Notes: a model not told the origin generated them from the sequence alone. A stretch of DNA of 10,680 nt from an uncultured Brevundimonas sp. (GCA_946885435.1 CAMPGL010000068.1:1-10680); one strand, 5' to 3'. Positions 1 through 6,332 are shown, numbered from the stretch's first letter. Program-made: numbers and translations.

Positions 1-36
1 GTCCGATTCTCCGATCTCAAGATTTCGAGGACCTCC

Positions 37-561
37 ATGTCGCTGGACGCCCTGCGGGAGACGATTCCCGCCTACGCCAAGGACCTGTCGCTGAACCTGT
101 CGTCGCTGGCTTCGGAAACCGTGCTCAGCGACCAGCAGAAGTGGGGGACGTTCCTCGCCTGCGCCCATGCGGTCGGGACCCCGGCCGTGGTCCGGGCCTT
201 CGAGGCCGAGGCCGAGGCTCGCCTCGAGCCGGCCGTGCGCGACGCCGCGAAGTCGGCCGCGGCTATCATGGGCATGAACAACGTCTACTACCGGGCGCTG
301 CACCTGATGGCGAACCGCGAGTACGCGACCCTGCCCGCCCGCCTGCGCATGAACATCCTCGGCAACCCCGGCGCGCCCAAGGTCGACTTCGAGCTGTGGT
401 GCACGGCTGTGTCCGCCGTGAACGGCTGCGGCGCCTGTGTCGACGCGCACGAGAAGACCCTGCGCGACCATGGGGTGACGAACACCCGGGTCCAGGCGGC
501 CCTACGCATCGGCGCGGTGGTGAACGCGGTGTCGCGGGTGCTGGCGGCGGAAGCGCCCTGA
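37..561 (+). CDS. ahpD: Alkyl hydroperoxide reductase AhpD (carboxymuconolactone decarboxylase family)
   Basis: Thiol-disulfide protein of the AhpD/CMD family. In characterised systems it reduces the peroxiredoxin AhpC and so supports cytoplasmic peroxide detoxification. The 174-residue length fits AhpD. The redox motif NGCGACVDAHE gives Cys131, Cys134 and His138, with Glu119 upstream; these match, within one position, the Glu118/Cys130/Cys133/His137 relay of Mycobacterium tuberculosis AhpD. The protein is otherwise helical and has no signal peptide. A Shine-Dalgarno GAGGA at 27-31 lies five bases before the ATG and fixes the start. ahpC is the usual upstream partner, but only 36 bases precede this gene and no ahpC end can be recognised in them. 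The stop is 4 bases from that of the convergent membrane protein gene, so there is no conventional terminator between them. Family and catalytic assignment are secure; the AhpC partner is inferred. Confidence 0.93.
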   Translation: MSLDALRETIPAYAKDLSLNLSSLASETVLSDQQKWGTFLACAHAVGTPAVVRAFEAEAEARLEPAVRDAAKSAAAIMGMNNVYYRALHLMANREYATLPARLRMNILGNPGAPKVDFELWCTAVSAVNGCGACVDAHEKTLRDHGVTNTRVQAALRIGAVVNAVSRVLAAEAP

Positions 562-565
562 CCGC

Positions 566-1033
566 CTAGCCTTCCTGGAGCGCGAGCGGCGCCGTTCGAC
601 GGCGCCGCGTCCGGCGCGACAGCCAGAAGACGATGACGGCGCCGATCAGCAGCGCGCCGAGAACGAACCAGGTCGGGTCCATCCCGACCGGAGCCGCCTC
701 CACCGAGCGCGCCGCCACATCGGCGGCGCCGCCGTCTCCGGACATCGCCAGTCGCAGCGCCGCATCGGCCAGAAATCCCAACAGATAGGCGATGAAGGCA
801 CGCGGATTGCCGCCTCCCAGAAGCAGCGCCGACAGGATGTAGAGCAGGATCGCGGCGCCCCAGATCAGCGTCCGCGGCAGGTTCGCAGCCGCCTCGATCG
901 AGGCCTCAGCCCGCGACATCTCAAGGGCCGCGCCCGCTCCGCCGCCCTCGAAGAAGGGCGAAATAAGCGGCCAGGCCAGCCAGCCCGCGTAGGCGATGAC
1001 GGCGAGCGCCGCCACAAATCTCAGCAGCTTCAT
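566..1033 (-). CDS. Hypothetical multi-span membrane protein
   Basis: I do not recognise this 155-residue protein. It has a hydrophobic N-terminal segment at about residues 4-27 (rich in Leu/Val/Ala/Trp), a loop of about 25 residues, and a second segment at 55-73. A probable third segment lies at about 79-96, followed by a Gly/Ala/Asp-rich linker. The last segment, at about 121-138, ends in the basic stretch SRRTRRRR. That charge pattern suggests a cytoplasmic C-terminus by the positive-inside rule. No catalytic or metal motif is visible. The ATG is well supported by GGGAGG just upstream. It lies 48 bases downstream of the kinase-like gene on the same strand and is probably co-transcribed with it. 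That makes it a candidate membrane partner, but nothing in the sequence proves it. Coding potential is good (in-frame high-GC codon use, strong ribosome site); function is unknown. Confidence 0.75.
   Translation of the reverse strand: MKLLRFVAALAVIAYAGWLAWPLISPFFEGGGAGAALEMSRAEASIEAAANLPRTLIWGAAILLYILSALLLGGGNPRAFIAYLLGFLADAALRLAMSGDGGAADVAARSVEAAPVGMDPTWFVLGALLIGAVIVFWLSRRTRRRRTAPLALQEG
586..608. terminator. Perfect GC-rich palindrome near the convergent ahpD / membrane-protein gene ends
   Basis: A 10-bp perfect inverted repeat (GCGGCGCCGT / ACGGCGCCGC) with a 3-base centre lies 25 bases past the ahpD stop. It sits inside the last codons of the convergent membrane protein gene, in the part coding for its Arg-rich tail. 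The hairpin can form in either transcript. No T-run follows on either strand, so a classical intrinsic terminator is not shown. It could act as a bidirectional pause or termination element or as a 3'-end protector, or it could be a by-product of CGG/CGC arginine codons. Confidence 0.4.
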
Positions 1034-1081
1034 GGATCCCTCCCGACCCGGCTCAGCCCCTGGCCCGGCAGACTACACCTG

Positions 1082-2884
1082 TCAGGCGACCGCGTCAGCG
1101 GCGCCGTCGGCGGGCGCGGCCGAGCGCGGCAGCCACAGTTCGGCGGTGGTTCCTTCCCCGGGGCGCGACCTCAGGCGAAGCGCGCCTCCGACCGTGCGGG
1201 CGAAACCGCGCGCTTGCGGCAGGCCCAGTCCCCCGGCGCCCTGGCGGGTGGAGAAGAACGGCTCCTGGGCGCGCGCCAACACCTCGGGTGTCATCCCGGG
1301 GCCCGTGTCGGTGACGGACAGCCGCACATAGTCGCCGGCGGAGAGGTCCTCGTCGCCCTGGTCCAGCCGAGCCGCCGAGAGCCGCAGAGCGATGGGACCG
1401 CTCGGCCCCTGGGCCTGGCGGGCGTTCTCCAGGAGAGCCGTCAGCGCCGATTGAAGCGCCACGGGGTCGAAGCGGGCCCACAGCGGCTCGGCCGCCGTCT
1501 GGATGTCGACCGCTCCGGCCTGAATCGGCGCGGGCAGGCCACGCACGACGGCCCTCAGGTCGAGCGCCTGCAGGTCGGTGCTGTCGCCGCGGCTGAAGGC
1601 GGACAGTTGGCGCGTCAGTCGTTCGCCGCGTCGGCCAGCGGCCAAGGCGGCCTCGGACACCCGTCGCACGCGTTCCGGACTGTCGGCGTTGCGACCGATC
1701 ATCTCCAGAGCGCCGAGCATGACGTTCAGCAGGGCGTTGAAGTCCTGGGCCACGCCGCCCGTGAGGCGGCCGATGTCCTCGAGCCGGCGGGTCTCGGCGC
1801 CTTCGCCTTCGGCGCGGGCGCGGCGCTCTTCCGACGCCGTGAGCGCGGCGGCCAGCGCGGCCTCGGCCTGGGCGGCCGCACGCTCGGCGCGCTCGCGCGC
1901 CTGTTCAGACAGCATCAGCCGCTCGCTGACGGCCGCGAGCGCGGCCGTATCCGGGGCCGGCGTCTCTTCGTACGGCTGCTCGGTGACGTCCTCGCCGATC
2001 ATCAGGACCGCATCGAGATCCTCGCCGAAGGGCAGGGGAAGGGCCGCCCAGCGAACAAAACGACGCTGACCGTCGCCGGCGGTGATGGCCTCCTCCAAAG
2101 GCGCGGGCGGCGCCTCGCCGGTGCGAACGACCTCAAGCGCGAAGGCCTTGGCGGCTTCCCAGCGATGCTCGGGGGCGACGAGTTCGGCGAAAGGCCGGCC
2201 CCGCAAGGCGTCAGGCTCCAGGCCGAACAGATCCGAGGCCATCCGGTTGGCTTCGCGCACCTGGCCTTCGGCACCCACCACCATCAGGACCGAGGGCGCG
2301 GCGTCGAAGACCCGGCGGGTCAGTTCGGCCTCGGGCGAGGCGGCCGGGTTGAGGCTGTCGATCTCGACCAGGGCGGCCATGGAGCCGCGGACTTCTCCGA
2401 CGCCGTTCAGGATCGGCATGGCGGTGACCGAGACCAGCAGCTTACGCTTGGTGCCGGGCTGGGCGATGACGTGCTGGAAGCCCTTGACCGTCTGGCCGCG
2501 CAGGGCCCGGGCGTTGGGCAGAAGCTCGGGCGGGATGACCCGGCCGTCGGGATAGGTGATGCCCCAGGTCGCCGAGTGGAACCTCAGGCCTAGCAGCTCC
2601 TGGTCGCGGCGACCCAGCAGCTGGTGCGCAGCCCGGTTGGCGAAGACGAAGCGGCCCTGCAGATCGGTCTCGACCAGGGCCACCGGAATGGCCGCCAACA
2701 CCTCGACCAGGCGGGCGCGGTGCGCCTCCGCCTCGGCCTCGGCCCGATCGCGATCGGCTGTCGCATTTCGGTACGCCAAGCCGAGCCGGCCGGCGGAGAA
2801 CATGAAGAAGAGGGCGAGTGCGCCGAGTATCGCGGAAGCCAGGCCCAGCAAGGGAACCCAGTCGATATCGCCTTCCATAATCAT
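1082..2884 (-). CDS. PAS-domain sensor histidine kinase-like protein with Gln in place of the phosphoacceptor His
   Basis: A 600-residue sensor protein. It has an N-terminal membrane helix (about 10-31), two PAS-like domains (about 60-175 and 190-305), an Ala/Glu/Arg-rich coiled coil (about 313-370), a HisKA-type dimerisation region (about 370-435) and a HATPase domain (about 470-588). ATP-binding motifs look complete: Asn487 in the N box (LLENARQA), DTGPGM at 526-531, EPFFS at 541-545 and the GAGGLGL box at 549-555. The H box reads LTGGVAQDFNALL where related kinases have LTGGVAHDFNNLL. Residue 380 is therefore Gln (codon CAG, complement of 1745-1747), and there is no His anywhere after residue 240. 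Autophosphorylation at the usual site should be impossible. I start the gene at the ATG at 2884, which has AGGGG ten bases upstream; an in-frame ATG at 2962 would add a 26-residue Arg/Cys-containing stretch without a good ribosome site. There is no receiver domain and no adjacent response regulator. Confidence 0.88.
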   Translation of the reverse strand: MIMEGDIDWVPLLGLASAILGALALFFMFSAGRLGLAYRNATADRDRAEAEAEAHRARLVEVLAAIPVALVETDLQGRFVFANRAAHQLLGRRDQELLGLRFHSATWGITYPDGRVIPPELLPNARALRGQTVKGFQHVIAQPGTKRKLLVSVTAMPILNGVGEVRGSMAALVEIDSLNPAASPEAELTRRVFDAAPSVLMVVGAEGQVREANRMASDLFGLEPDALRGRPFAELVAPEHRWEAAKAFALEVVRTGEAPPAPLEEAITAGDGQRRFVRWAALPLPFGEDLDAVLMIGEDVTEQPYEETPAPDTAALAAVSERLMLSEQARERAERAAAQAEAALAAALTASEERRARAEGEGAETRRLEDIGRLTGGVAQDFNALLNVMLGALEMIGRNADSPERVRRVSEAALAAGRRGERLTRQLSAFSRGDSTDLQALDLRAVVRGLPAPIQAGAVDIQTAAEPLWARFDPVALQSALTALLENARQAQGPSGPIALRLSAARLDQGDEDLSAGDYVRLSVTDTGPGMTPEVLARAQEPFFSTRQGAGGLGLPQARGFARTVGGALRLRSRPGEGTTAELWLPRSAAPADGAADAVA

Positions 2885-2995
2885 TACGCACACACCCCTG
2901 CGCGAACCCTCGAAGACACAAGAGGCAAGCAAGGGTCGGGCCGCGAGGGAGCGATACCGCACATAAGAACTTCAGGCGAGTCGGACGGCTCAGCT

Positions 2996-3724
2996 TCAGG
3001 CCGCGGGGGGCTCGGTCTGCGGGGCGGGCGCCTTGCGCCGTCGACGCACTCGGCCCAGCACGAAGATCCCGACGGGGATGAGCCAATAGCAGAATCCCGG
3101 CAGCCCCGGGAAAAGCCGCAGCGGGAACGCCTGGGCGACAACGGCCGAGACGACGCCCGACAGCGCGATGATCGCCCATACCGCGCCCCAGGACCGGACA
3201 TCGTCCAGATCCTCGTCGGCCACGCCCAGCCGCACCGGGTTGCGCGCCGCGTGGCGGTAAAGGAGCCCGTAGAGCGCGCCCAGGATGGCGAAGCCGACGC
3301 CATAGACGGTGTAGACGCCCGCCAGGTCCGCGTAACTGTCGATGGTCACCCCGCCCGGCAGGACGCCTCCGGACAGGAAATGCGCCGCCGCGTCGGTCAG
3401 CATGCGCAGGGGAAAAACGTAGATCAGGGCCATGAAGACGATGGCCAGGCTGAGCACGACGGACATGCCGTCGCGCCGGGGCGCCAGGCGCCCGAACTGA
3501 CGGTGACCCAGCCAGAACATCACGATCAGGGCGAAGCCCATGGCGAAGGCCGGGATGCGCCCCAGCGCCGTCGCCAGCTCCTCGAAGGACCGGGGCGGCT
3601 CGCCGCCCGCGATGATCAGGAGCGACACCGCAAAGGCGAAGGCCGCGTCGACGAAGGCGTCGAGACGCTTGGTTTCGGTTGGCCTGATCCGCGCTTCCGG
3701 TGCAGTCTCGGTCGCGCCCGTCAT
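2996..3724 (-). CDS. TMEM175 (DUF1211) family six-helix membrane protein, putative potassium channel
   Basis: A 242-residue inner-membrane protein with six predicted helices at about 22-40, 57-75, 88-107, 137-155, 177-199 and 207-225, ending in a basic, Pro-rich tail. The first helix carries ETKRLDAFVDAAFAFAVSLL, which resembles the TMEM175 signature (E-R-x-x-A-F-[ST]-D-x-x-F-A-I-A-x-T-L-L). The segment MFWLGHRQFGR in helix 2 and its loop also fits that family. Characterised members are tetrameric K+ channels in bacteria and K+/H+ channels in lysosomes. Here the usual FSD triad reads FVD (24-26), so channel activity is less certain than family membership. The ATG has GGAGG six bases upstream. 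It follows the methyltransferase gene by 59 bases on the same strand and may share its transcript. Assignment rests on motif and topology only. Confidence 0.7.
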   Translation of the reverse strand: MTGATETAPEARIRPTETKRLDAFVDAAFAFAVSLLIIAGGEPPRSFEELATALGRIPAFAMGFALIVMFWLGHRQFGRLAPRRDGMSVVLSLAIVFMALIYVFPLRMLTDAAAHFLSGGVLPGGVTIDSYADLAGVYTVYGVGFAILGALYGLLYRHAARNPVRLGVADEDLDDVRSWGAVWAIIALSGVVSAVVAQAFPLRLFPGLPGFCYWLIPVGIFVLGRVRRRRKAPAPQTEPPAA

Positions 3725-3783
3725 GGAGCCCCTCCGCCGCAGAGGCTGTTCGAATTGCGGGCGAACAGCAATAGGCGAGCGCG

Positions 3784-4434
3784 CTAGCGCCAGCCGCGGT
3801 GCGCTACGATCTTGGAATCTTCGCGCACAAAGGCGGCGTCCAGCTGGCCGAGCGCCTGATCGCTGGGACGATAGACGAGGTCAACGAGATCGAAGAGTCG
3901 GAAGCCCCGTGCAGTCATGTGCGCGCAGATGTCCGGCAGAAGGTTCACCCGGCCCGAAACGTTCGCTTCGACGACAACGACCTCGACCGCCTGAAGGAGC
4001 CGTTCGGCGCCGCGGAGCACATCCAGGTCGGCCGACTGGGCGTCGGTCTTGAGCAGGATCGGACCCTCGAGCCGCGCCGGATCGCAGATGTCATCCAGAA
4101 GCGCGATCGGCACCTTGTACTTCAGCTCGCCTCCCTTCTGCGCATAAAGCAGCGAGGCGCCGGCCAGGGCCTGCGTGTCTTCGGGAATCGCGAACTCGGC
4201 CTCGCCCCGTTCCGCCGCCACCGCGGTCAGGTGGTACTCGCCGGGACGCGTCCCGATGATGTTCTTGAGGTGGGGCTCGAAGTAGGGGAGCGCTTCGATC
4301 AGGACGAGATAGGCCTCCGGAAAGGCCTGATACAGCGGGGGAGTCCCCCAGGCGACGCCGACGTCGATGACCGTCCCCGGACGGAAGTCGAAAGACCGCA
4401 GGAAGACCATTAGATCGTTGAAGTTGCGGGTCAT
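3784..4434 (-). CDS. FkbM family SAM-dependent methyltransferase
   Basis: A 216-residue class I methyltransferase. The SAM-binding glycine motif is VIDVGVAWGTPPLY (22-35), followed by an acidic residue at the end of the second strand, LIEALP (Glu47). The FkbM-typical segment lies at 127-143: LLKTDAQSADLDVLRGA, where many members have LLKIDVQGAELEVLKGA. The family mostly O-methylates sugars or small metabolites; the substrate here is unknown. I chose the ATG at 4434 because GAGG lies about eight bases upstream and the SAM motif then falls at the usual distance from the N-terminus. An in-frame extension to 4515 would run back towards the tRNA without a ribosome site. The neighbours (tRNA-Gly upstream, TMEM175-like gene downstream) give no clue to the substrate, and no glycosyltransferases are nearby. 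The stop codon lies in a short palindrome, GCGCTAGCGC (3781-3790). Confidence 0.82.
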   Translation of the reverse strand: MTRNFNDLMVFLRSFDFRPGTVIDVGVAWGTPPLYQAFPEAYLVLIEALPYFEPHLKNIIGTRPGEYHLTAVAAERGEAEFAIPEDTQALAGASLLYAQKGGELKYKVPIALLDDICDPARLEGPILLKTDAQSADLDVLRGAERLLQAVEVVVVEANVSGRVNLLPDICAHMTARGFRLFDLVDLVYRPSDQALGQLDAAFVREDSKIVAHRGWR

Positions 4435-4489
4435 GGTCGTCCTCAACACGCGCCGCTGCGCAAACAGGCCCGTGGCTCTGCCCCATTTC

Positions 4490-4512
4490 GCGGCGGACCG
4501 GAAGCCCGCCGC
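4490..4512 (-). terminator. Stem-loop downstream of tRNA-Gly
   Basis: A 7-bp perfect inverted repeat (GCGGCGG / CCGCCGC) with a 9-base loop lies 26 bases past the CCA end of the leftward tRNA-Gly and upstream of the methyltransferase start. It may stop or slow the tRNA transcript, or take part in 3' processing. No T-run follows, so read-through into the methyltransferase gene is possible. Confidence 0.3.
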
Positions 4513-4537
4513 CACCTTCGGCCTGGAGGATCTCGAC

Positions 4538-4612
4538 TGGAGCGGGCGAGGCGATTCGAACGCCCGACCCTCACCTTGGCAAGGTGATGCTCTACCCCTG
4601 AGCTACGCCCGC
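4538..4612 (-). tRNA. tRNA-Gly (anticodon GCC)
   Basis: A 75-base cloverleaf including an encoded CCA, read on the minus strand. The acceptor stem is GCGGGCG / CGCCCGC with discriminator T. The D arm begins GTAGCTCAGGGGTAGAGC. The anticodon stem-loop reads CACCTTGCCAAGGTG, with GCC at the complement of 4578-4580. The T arm carries the invariant TTCGAAT. The T-stem has a G-T pair at its outer end, which is tolerated. No intron is present. Confidence 0.97.
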
Positions 4613-4652
4613 GCTCTTCGGAACCAGTTGGCTCCTCAGTCGAGAGGGCGGG

Positions 4653-4682
4653 GCTATAGCCGAAGGCGGCGAAGCAGCGCAA
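4653..4682 (-). promoter_or_regulatory. Probable promoter of tRNA-Gly
   Basis: On the minus strand, TTGCGC (4682-4677) is followed after 18 bases by TATAGC (4658-4653). The extended -10 reads GCTATAGC, close to the Caulobacter housekeeping -10 GCTANAWC. Initiation about seven bases downstream would give a leader of about 34 bases before the tRNA. The spacing is slightly long and the -35 imperfect. Confidence 0.45.
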
Positions 4683-4719
4683 GAGGCTCATTTCGCCTTT
4701 GTTCGCGCCATGTCTTTCG

Positions 4720-4747
4720 TTGACTCGGGCGCGCCGATCCGTATAAG
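4720..4747 (+). promoter_or_regulatory. Housekeeping (sigma-70/73 type) promoter of the rplU-rpmA operon
   Basis: TTGACT at 4720-4725 and TATAAG at 4742-4747 are separated by 16 bases. This is the strongest promoter-like pair in the window and is well placed for a ribosomal protein operon. It predicts a start near 4754 and an untranslated leader of about 64 bases before the rplU ATG. It lies back to back with the tRNA-Gly promoter in the 205-base divergent intergenic region (4613-4817). Confidence 0.7.
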
Positions 4748-4758
4748 TCCGCCCTCTT

Positions 4759-4797
4759 CGCCCGCGGGTCCTGCTCGCGGGCGCAAACTTTTTTGCG
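4759..4797 (+). promoter_or_regulatory. Two overlapping stem-loops in the rplU 5' leader
   Basis: Hairpin 1 is CGCCCGCG (4759-4766) paired with CGCGGGCG (4776-4783), an 8-bp perfect stem with a 9-base loop. It starts only a few bases after the predicted transcription start. Hairpin 2 is CGCAAA (4782-4787) paired with TTTGCG (4792-4797) around a CTTT loop. The two share bases 4782-4783 and so compete partly. A run of six T (4789-4794) follows hairpin 1 after five bases, giving an imperfect terminator/attenuator look. The rplU ribosome site GAAGG (4805-4809) lies just past the structure. The structure is seen directly; a regulatory role is inferred. Confidence 0.45.
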
Positions 4798-4817
4798 TCA
4801 GGCTGAAGGCTTTTCCC

Positions 4818-5360
4818 ATGTACGCGGTGATCAAAACCGGCGGCAAGCAATACCGGGTTCAACCGGGTGACCTCGTCGTCGTCGAGAAGCTGGACGGCGA
4901 GCCGGGCGCCGAGGTCCGTCTGGACCAGGTGCTGATGCTGGGCGACGACAAGGGCGTGTCCGTGGGCGCGCCGACCGTCGACGGCGCTTTCGCCTCGGCC
5001 GTGCTGGTCGAGACCCGCAAGGGCGAGAAGGTCAAGGTCTTCAAAAAGATCCGCCGCCAGGGCTATCGCCGCACCCAGGGCCATCGCCAGCTCGAGAGCG
5101 TGCTGCGCGTCACCGGCCTGTCGGGCGACGGCAAGTCCGCCAAGTGGGACGGCACGGTCGACCTGACCACCAAGGCCGAGATGAACGCCCGCGCCCGCGG
5201 CCTGGCCCCGCGCGTCGAGGCTGAGGTCGAGGCCAAGCCGACCAAGGTCGCCAAGCCCGCCAAGGCCCCGGTCGAGGCCGCTCCGGAAGCGGAAGCCAAG
5301 ACCGAAGCCAAGAAGCCCGCCGCCAAGAAGAAGGCCGCGCCCAAGGCCGACAAGGCCTAA
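4818..5360 (+). CDS. rplU: 50S ribosomal protein L21, with a long basic C-terminal tail
   Basis: L21 binds 23S rRNA in the large ribosomal subunit. The N-terminus MYAVIKTGGKQYRV and the signature KKIRRQGYRRTQGHRQ (76-91) are diagnostic. The canonical domain ends near residue 101. It is followed by about 80 extra residues (total 180 against roughly 103 in E. coli), first a WDGTVDLTTKAE-type segment and then a Lys/Ala/Glu/Pro-rich low-complexity tail. As I recall, similar tails occur in other Caulobacterales, so this is a lineage trait rather than a frameshift. I chose the ATG at 4818, with GAAGG eight bases upstream; an in-frame extension to 4710 would cover the promoter and leader and is not credible. 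rpmA follows after 33 bases in the same operon. Confidence 0.97.
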   Translation: MYAVIKTGGKQYRVQPGDLVVVEKLDGEPGAEVRLDQVLMLGDDKGVSVGAPTVDGAFASAVLVETRKGEKVKVFKKIRRQGYRRTQGHRQLESVLRVTGLSGDGKSAKWDGTVDLTTKAEMNARARGLAPRVEAEVEAKPTKVAKPAKAPVEAAPEAEAKTEAKKPAAKKKAAPKADKA

Positions 5361-5393
5361 GCGTCCGCCCATAAAGATCAGGAGCACCCTCCC

Positions 5394-5663
5394 ATGGCTC
5401 ACAAGAAATCCGGTGGTTCGTCGCGTAACGGTCGCGACTCCGAGTCCAAACGCCTTGGCGTGAAGCGCTTCGGCGGCGAGCGCGTGCTGGCTGGCAACAT
5501 CATCGTGCGTCAGCGCGGCACCAAGTTCCATCCGGGCGACAACGTCGGCATCGGTCGCGACCACACCCTGTTCGCGCTCGTCAACGGCGCCGTGACCTTC
5601 ACCACCAAGCGTGGCGGCCGTTGTTACGTCTCGATCATGCAGCCGCAGGCCGCTGCCGAGTAG
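5394..5663 (+). CDS. rpmA: 50S ribosomal protein L27
   Basis: L27 is a large-subunit protein whose N-terminus reaches towards the peptidyl transferase centre. The sequence begins [16 protein letters not shown] and continues with [14 protein letters not shown], both classic L27 segments, and at 89 residues it has normal family length. It starts directly with the mature AHKK end and lacks the cleavable N-terminal extension seen in Firmicutes. AGGAG at 5380-5384 lies nine bases before the ATG. It is the second gene of the rplU operon and is followed by two stem-loops, the second terminator-like. Confidence 0.98.
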   Translation: MAHKKSGGSSRNGRDSESKRLGVKRFGGERVLAGNIIVRQRGTKFHPGDNVGIGRDHTLFALVNGAVTFTTKRGGRCYVSIMQPQAAAE

Positions 5664-5683
5664 CGATCTCTGACACCAGGTCA

Positions 5684-5710
5684 CGGATCGCCCCAAAATC
5701 AGGCGATCCG
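5684..5710 (+). repeat. Stem-loop in the rpmA 3' untranslated region
   Basis: CGGATCGCC (5684-5692) pairs perfectly over 9 bp with GGCGATCCG (5702-5710) around the loop CCAAAATCA. A further GCGATC at 5663-5668, overlapping the rpmA stop, could pair instead with the left arm, giving an alternative fold. No T-run follows. It precedes the terminator-like hairpin by 12 bases and may protect the rplU-rpmA message. Confidence 0.45.
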
Positions 5711-5722
5711 GACGAAGATGAC

Positions 5723-5760
5723 GCGGGGAGTCCGGGCGCCGGGCTCCCCGCTTTCGTTTT
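5723..5760 (+). terminator. Probable intrinsic terminator of rplU-rpmA
   Basis: GCGGGGAG (5723-5730) pairs with CTCCCCGC (5744-5751) in an 8-bp perfect stem. The GC-rich loop contains CCGG repeats and could extend the stem. It is followed by TTTCGTTTT. This is the only hairpin in the window with a real T-rich tail. Its position also argues against starting the next gene at the ATG at 5718, which would be translated through the hairpin. Confidence 0.65.
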
Positions 5761-5780
5761 CGGGTCCGAAAGGGACGACC

Positions 5781-6332
5781 ATGTGCGTCATTGAGACCAG
5801 CCCCCTGATCGAAACACGTCGGATGACGCTGCGCGCTCCGACCGACGTCGACGCCGCCCGCATCGCCGAGATCTGTTCCGACCGCGAGGTGGCGAAAATG
5901 ACCGCCCGCATGCCGCATCCCTATGCGCTCGAGAACGCCTTCGACTGGATCAGCCGCGCCCAAGGCCAGGATCCGCGCGTCGAGCGCAGCTTCGTGCTGG
6001 ATCACGAGGACGAAGGCCCCGTGGGCATGCTGAGTCTGTTCCCGGCCCAGGCCGACGGCCTCGGGCGCGGGCCAGGGGTCGAGCTCGGCTACTGCGTCGG
6101 CAGGCGCTGGTGGGGCCGGGGCCTGGCGACGGAGGCGGTTCAGGCGGCGCTCGGCTGGGCCAAGACCCGCTGGAAGCGCCGCGCCGTCCAGGCCGGGCAC
6201 TTCGAGGATAATCCGGCGTCCGGCGCCGTGCTGGCCAAGGCGGGCTTTCTCTATACGGGCGAGCGGCGGCCGATGTTCAGCGTGGCGCGCGGCGAGGAGG
6301 CGTCCTCCCGGATGATGGTCTGGCTGGCCTGA
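5781..6332 (+). CDS. GNAT family N-acetyltransferase (RimJ/RimL-like)
   Basis: A 183-residue acetyl-CoA-dependent N-acetyltransferase. The N-terminal strand LIETRRMTLRAP (9-20) is typical of RimJ-like GNATs. The acetyl-CoA pyrophosphate-binding loop is RRWWGRGLATEA (108-119), and NPASGAVLAKAGF (144-156) is the usual late motif. The substrate is unknown: either a protein N-terminus or a small molecule is possible. I start at the ATG at 5781, preceded by AAGGGA; an in-frame ATG at 5718 lies before the upstream terminator hairpin. CTTTCG (5751-5756) can pair with CGAAAG (5767-5772) and partly mask this ribosome site. A GNAT gene after rpmA is common in alphaproteobacteria, where obgE often follows; here a histidine kinase gene follows 48 bases later instead. 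Confidence 0.9.
   Translation: MCVIETSPLIETRRMTLRAPTDVDAARIAEICSDREVAKMTARMPHPYALENAFDWISRAQGQDPRVERSFVLDHEDEGPVGMLSLFPAQADGLGRGPGVELGYCVGRRWWGRGLATEAVQAALGWAKTRWKRRAVQAGHFEDNPASGAVLAKAGFLYTGERRPMFSVARGEEASSRMMVWLA

Noticed and set aside
1..36. 3' end of an ahpC gene before ahpD
   Set aside because: No stop codon falls in any forward frame of these bases and no AhpC C-terminal motif can be read, so it cannot be supported.
1214..2593. Long plus-strand open frames opposite the kinase-like gene
   Set aside because: They are antisense to clear PAS and HATPase motifs and have compositions typical of mirrored GC-rich codons.
4710..4817. N-terminal extension of rplU
   Set aside because: It would start upstream of the -35 element and span the promoter and hairpins; the MYAVIKTGGKQYRV start at 4818 is the family N-terminus.
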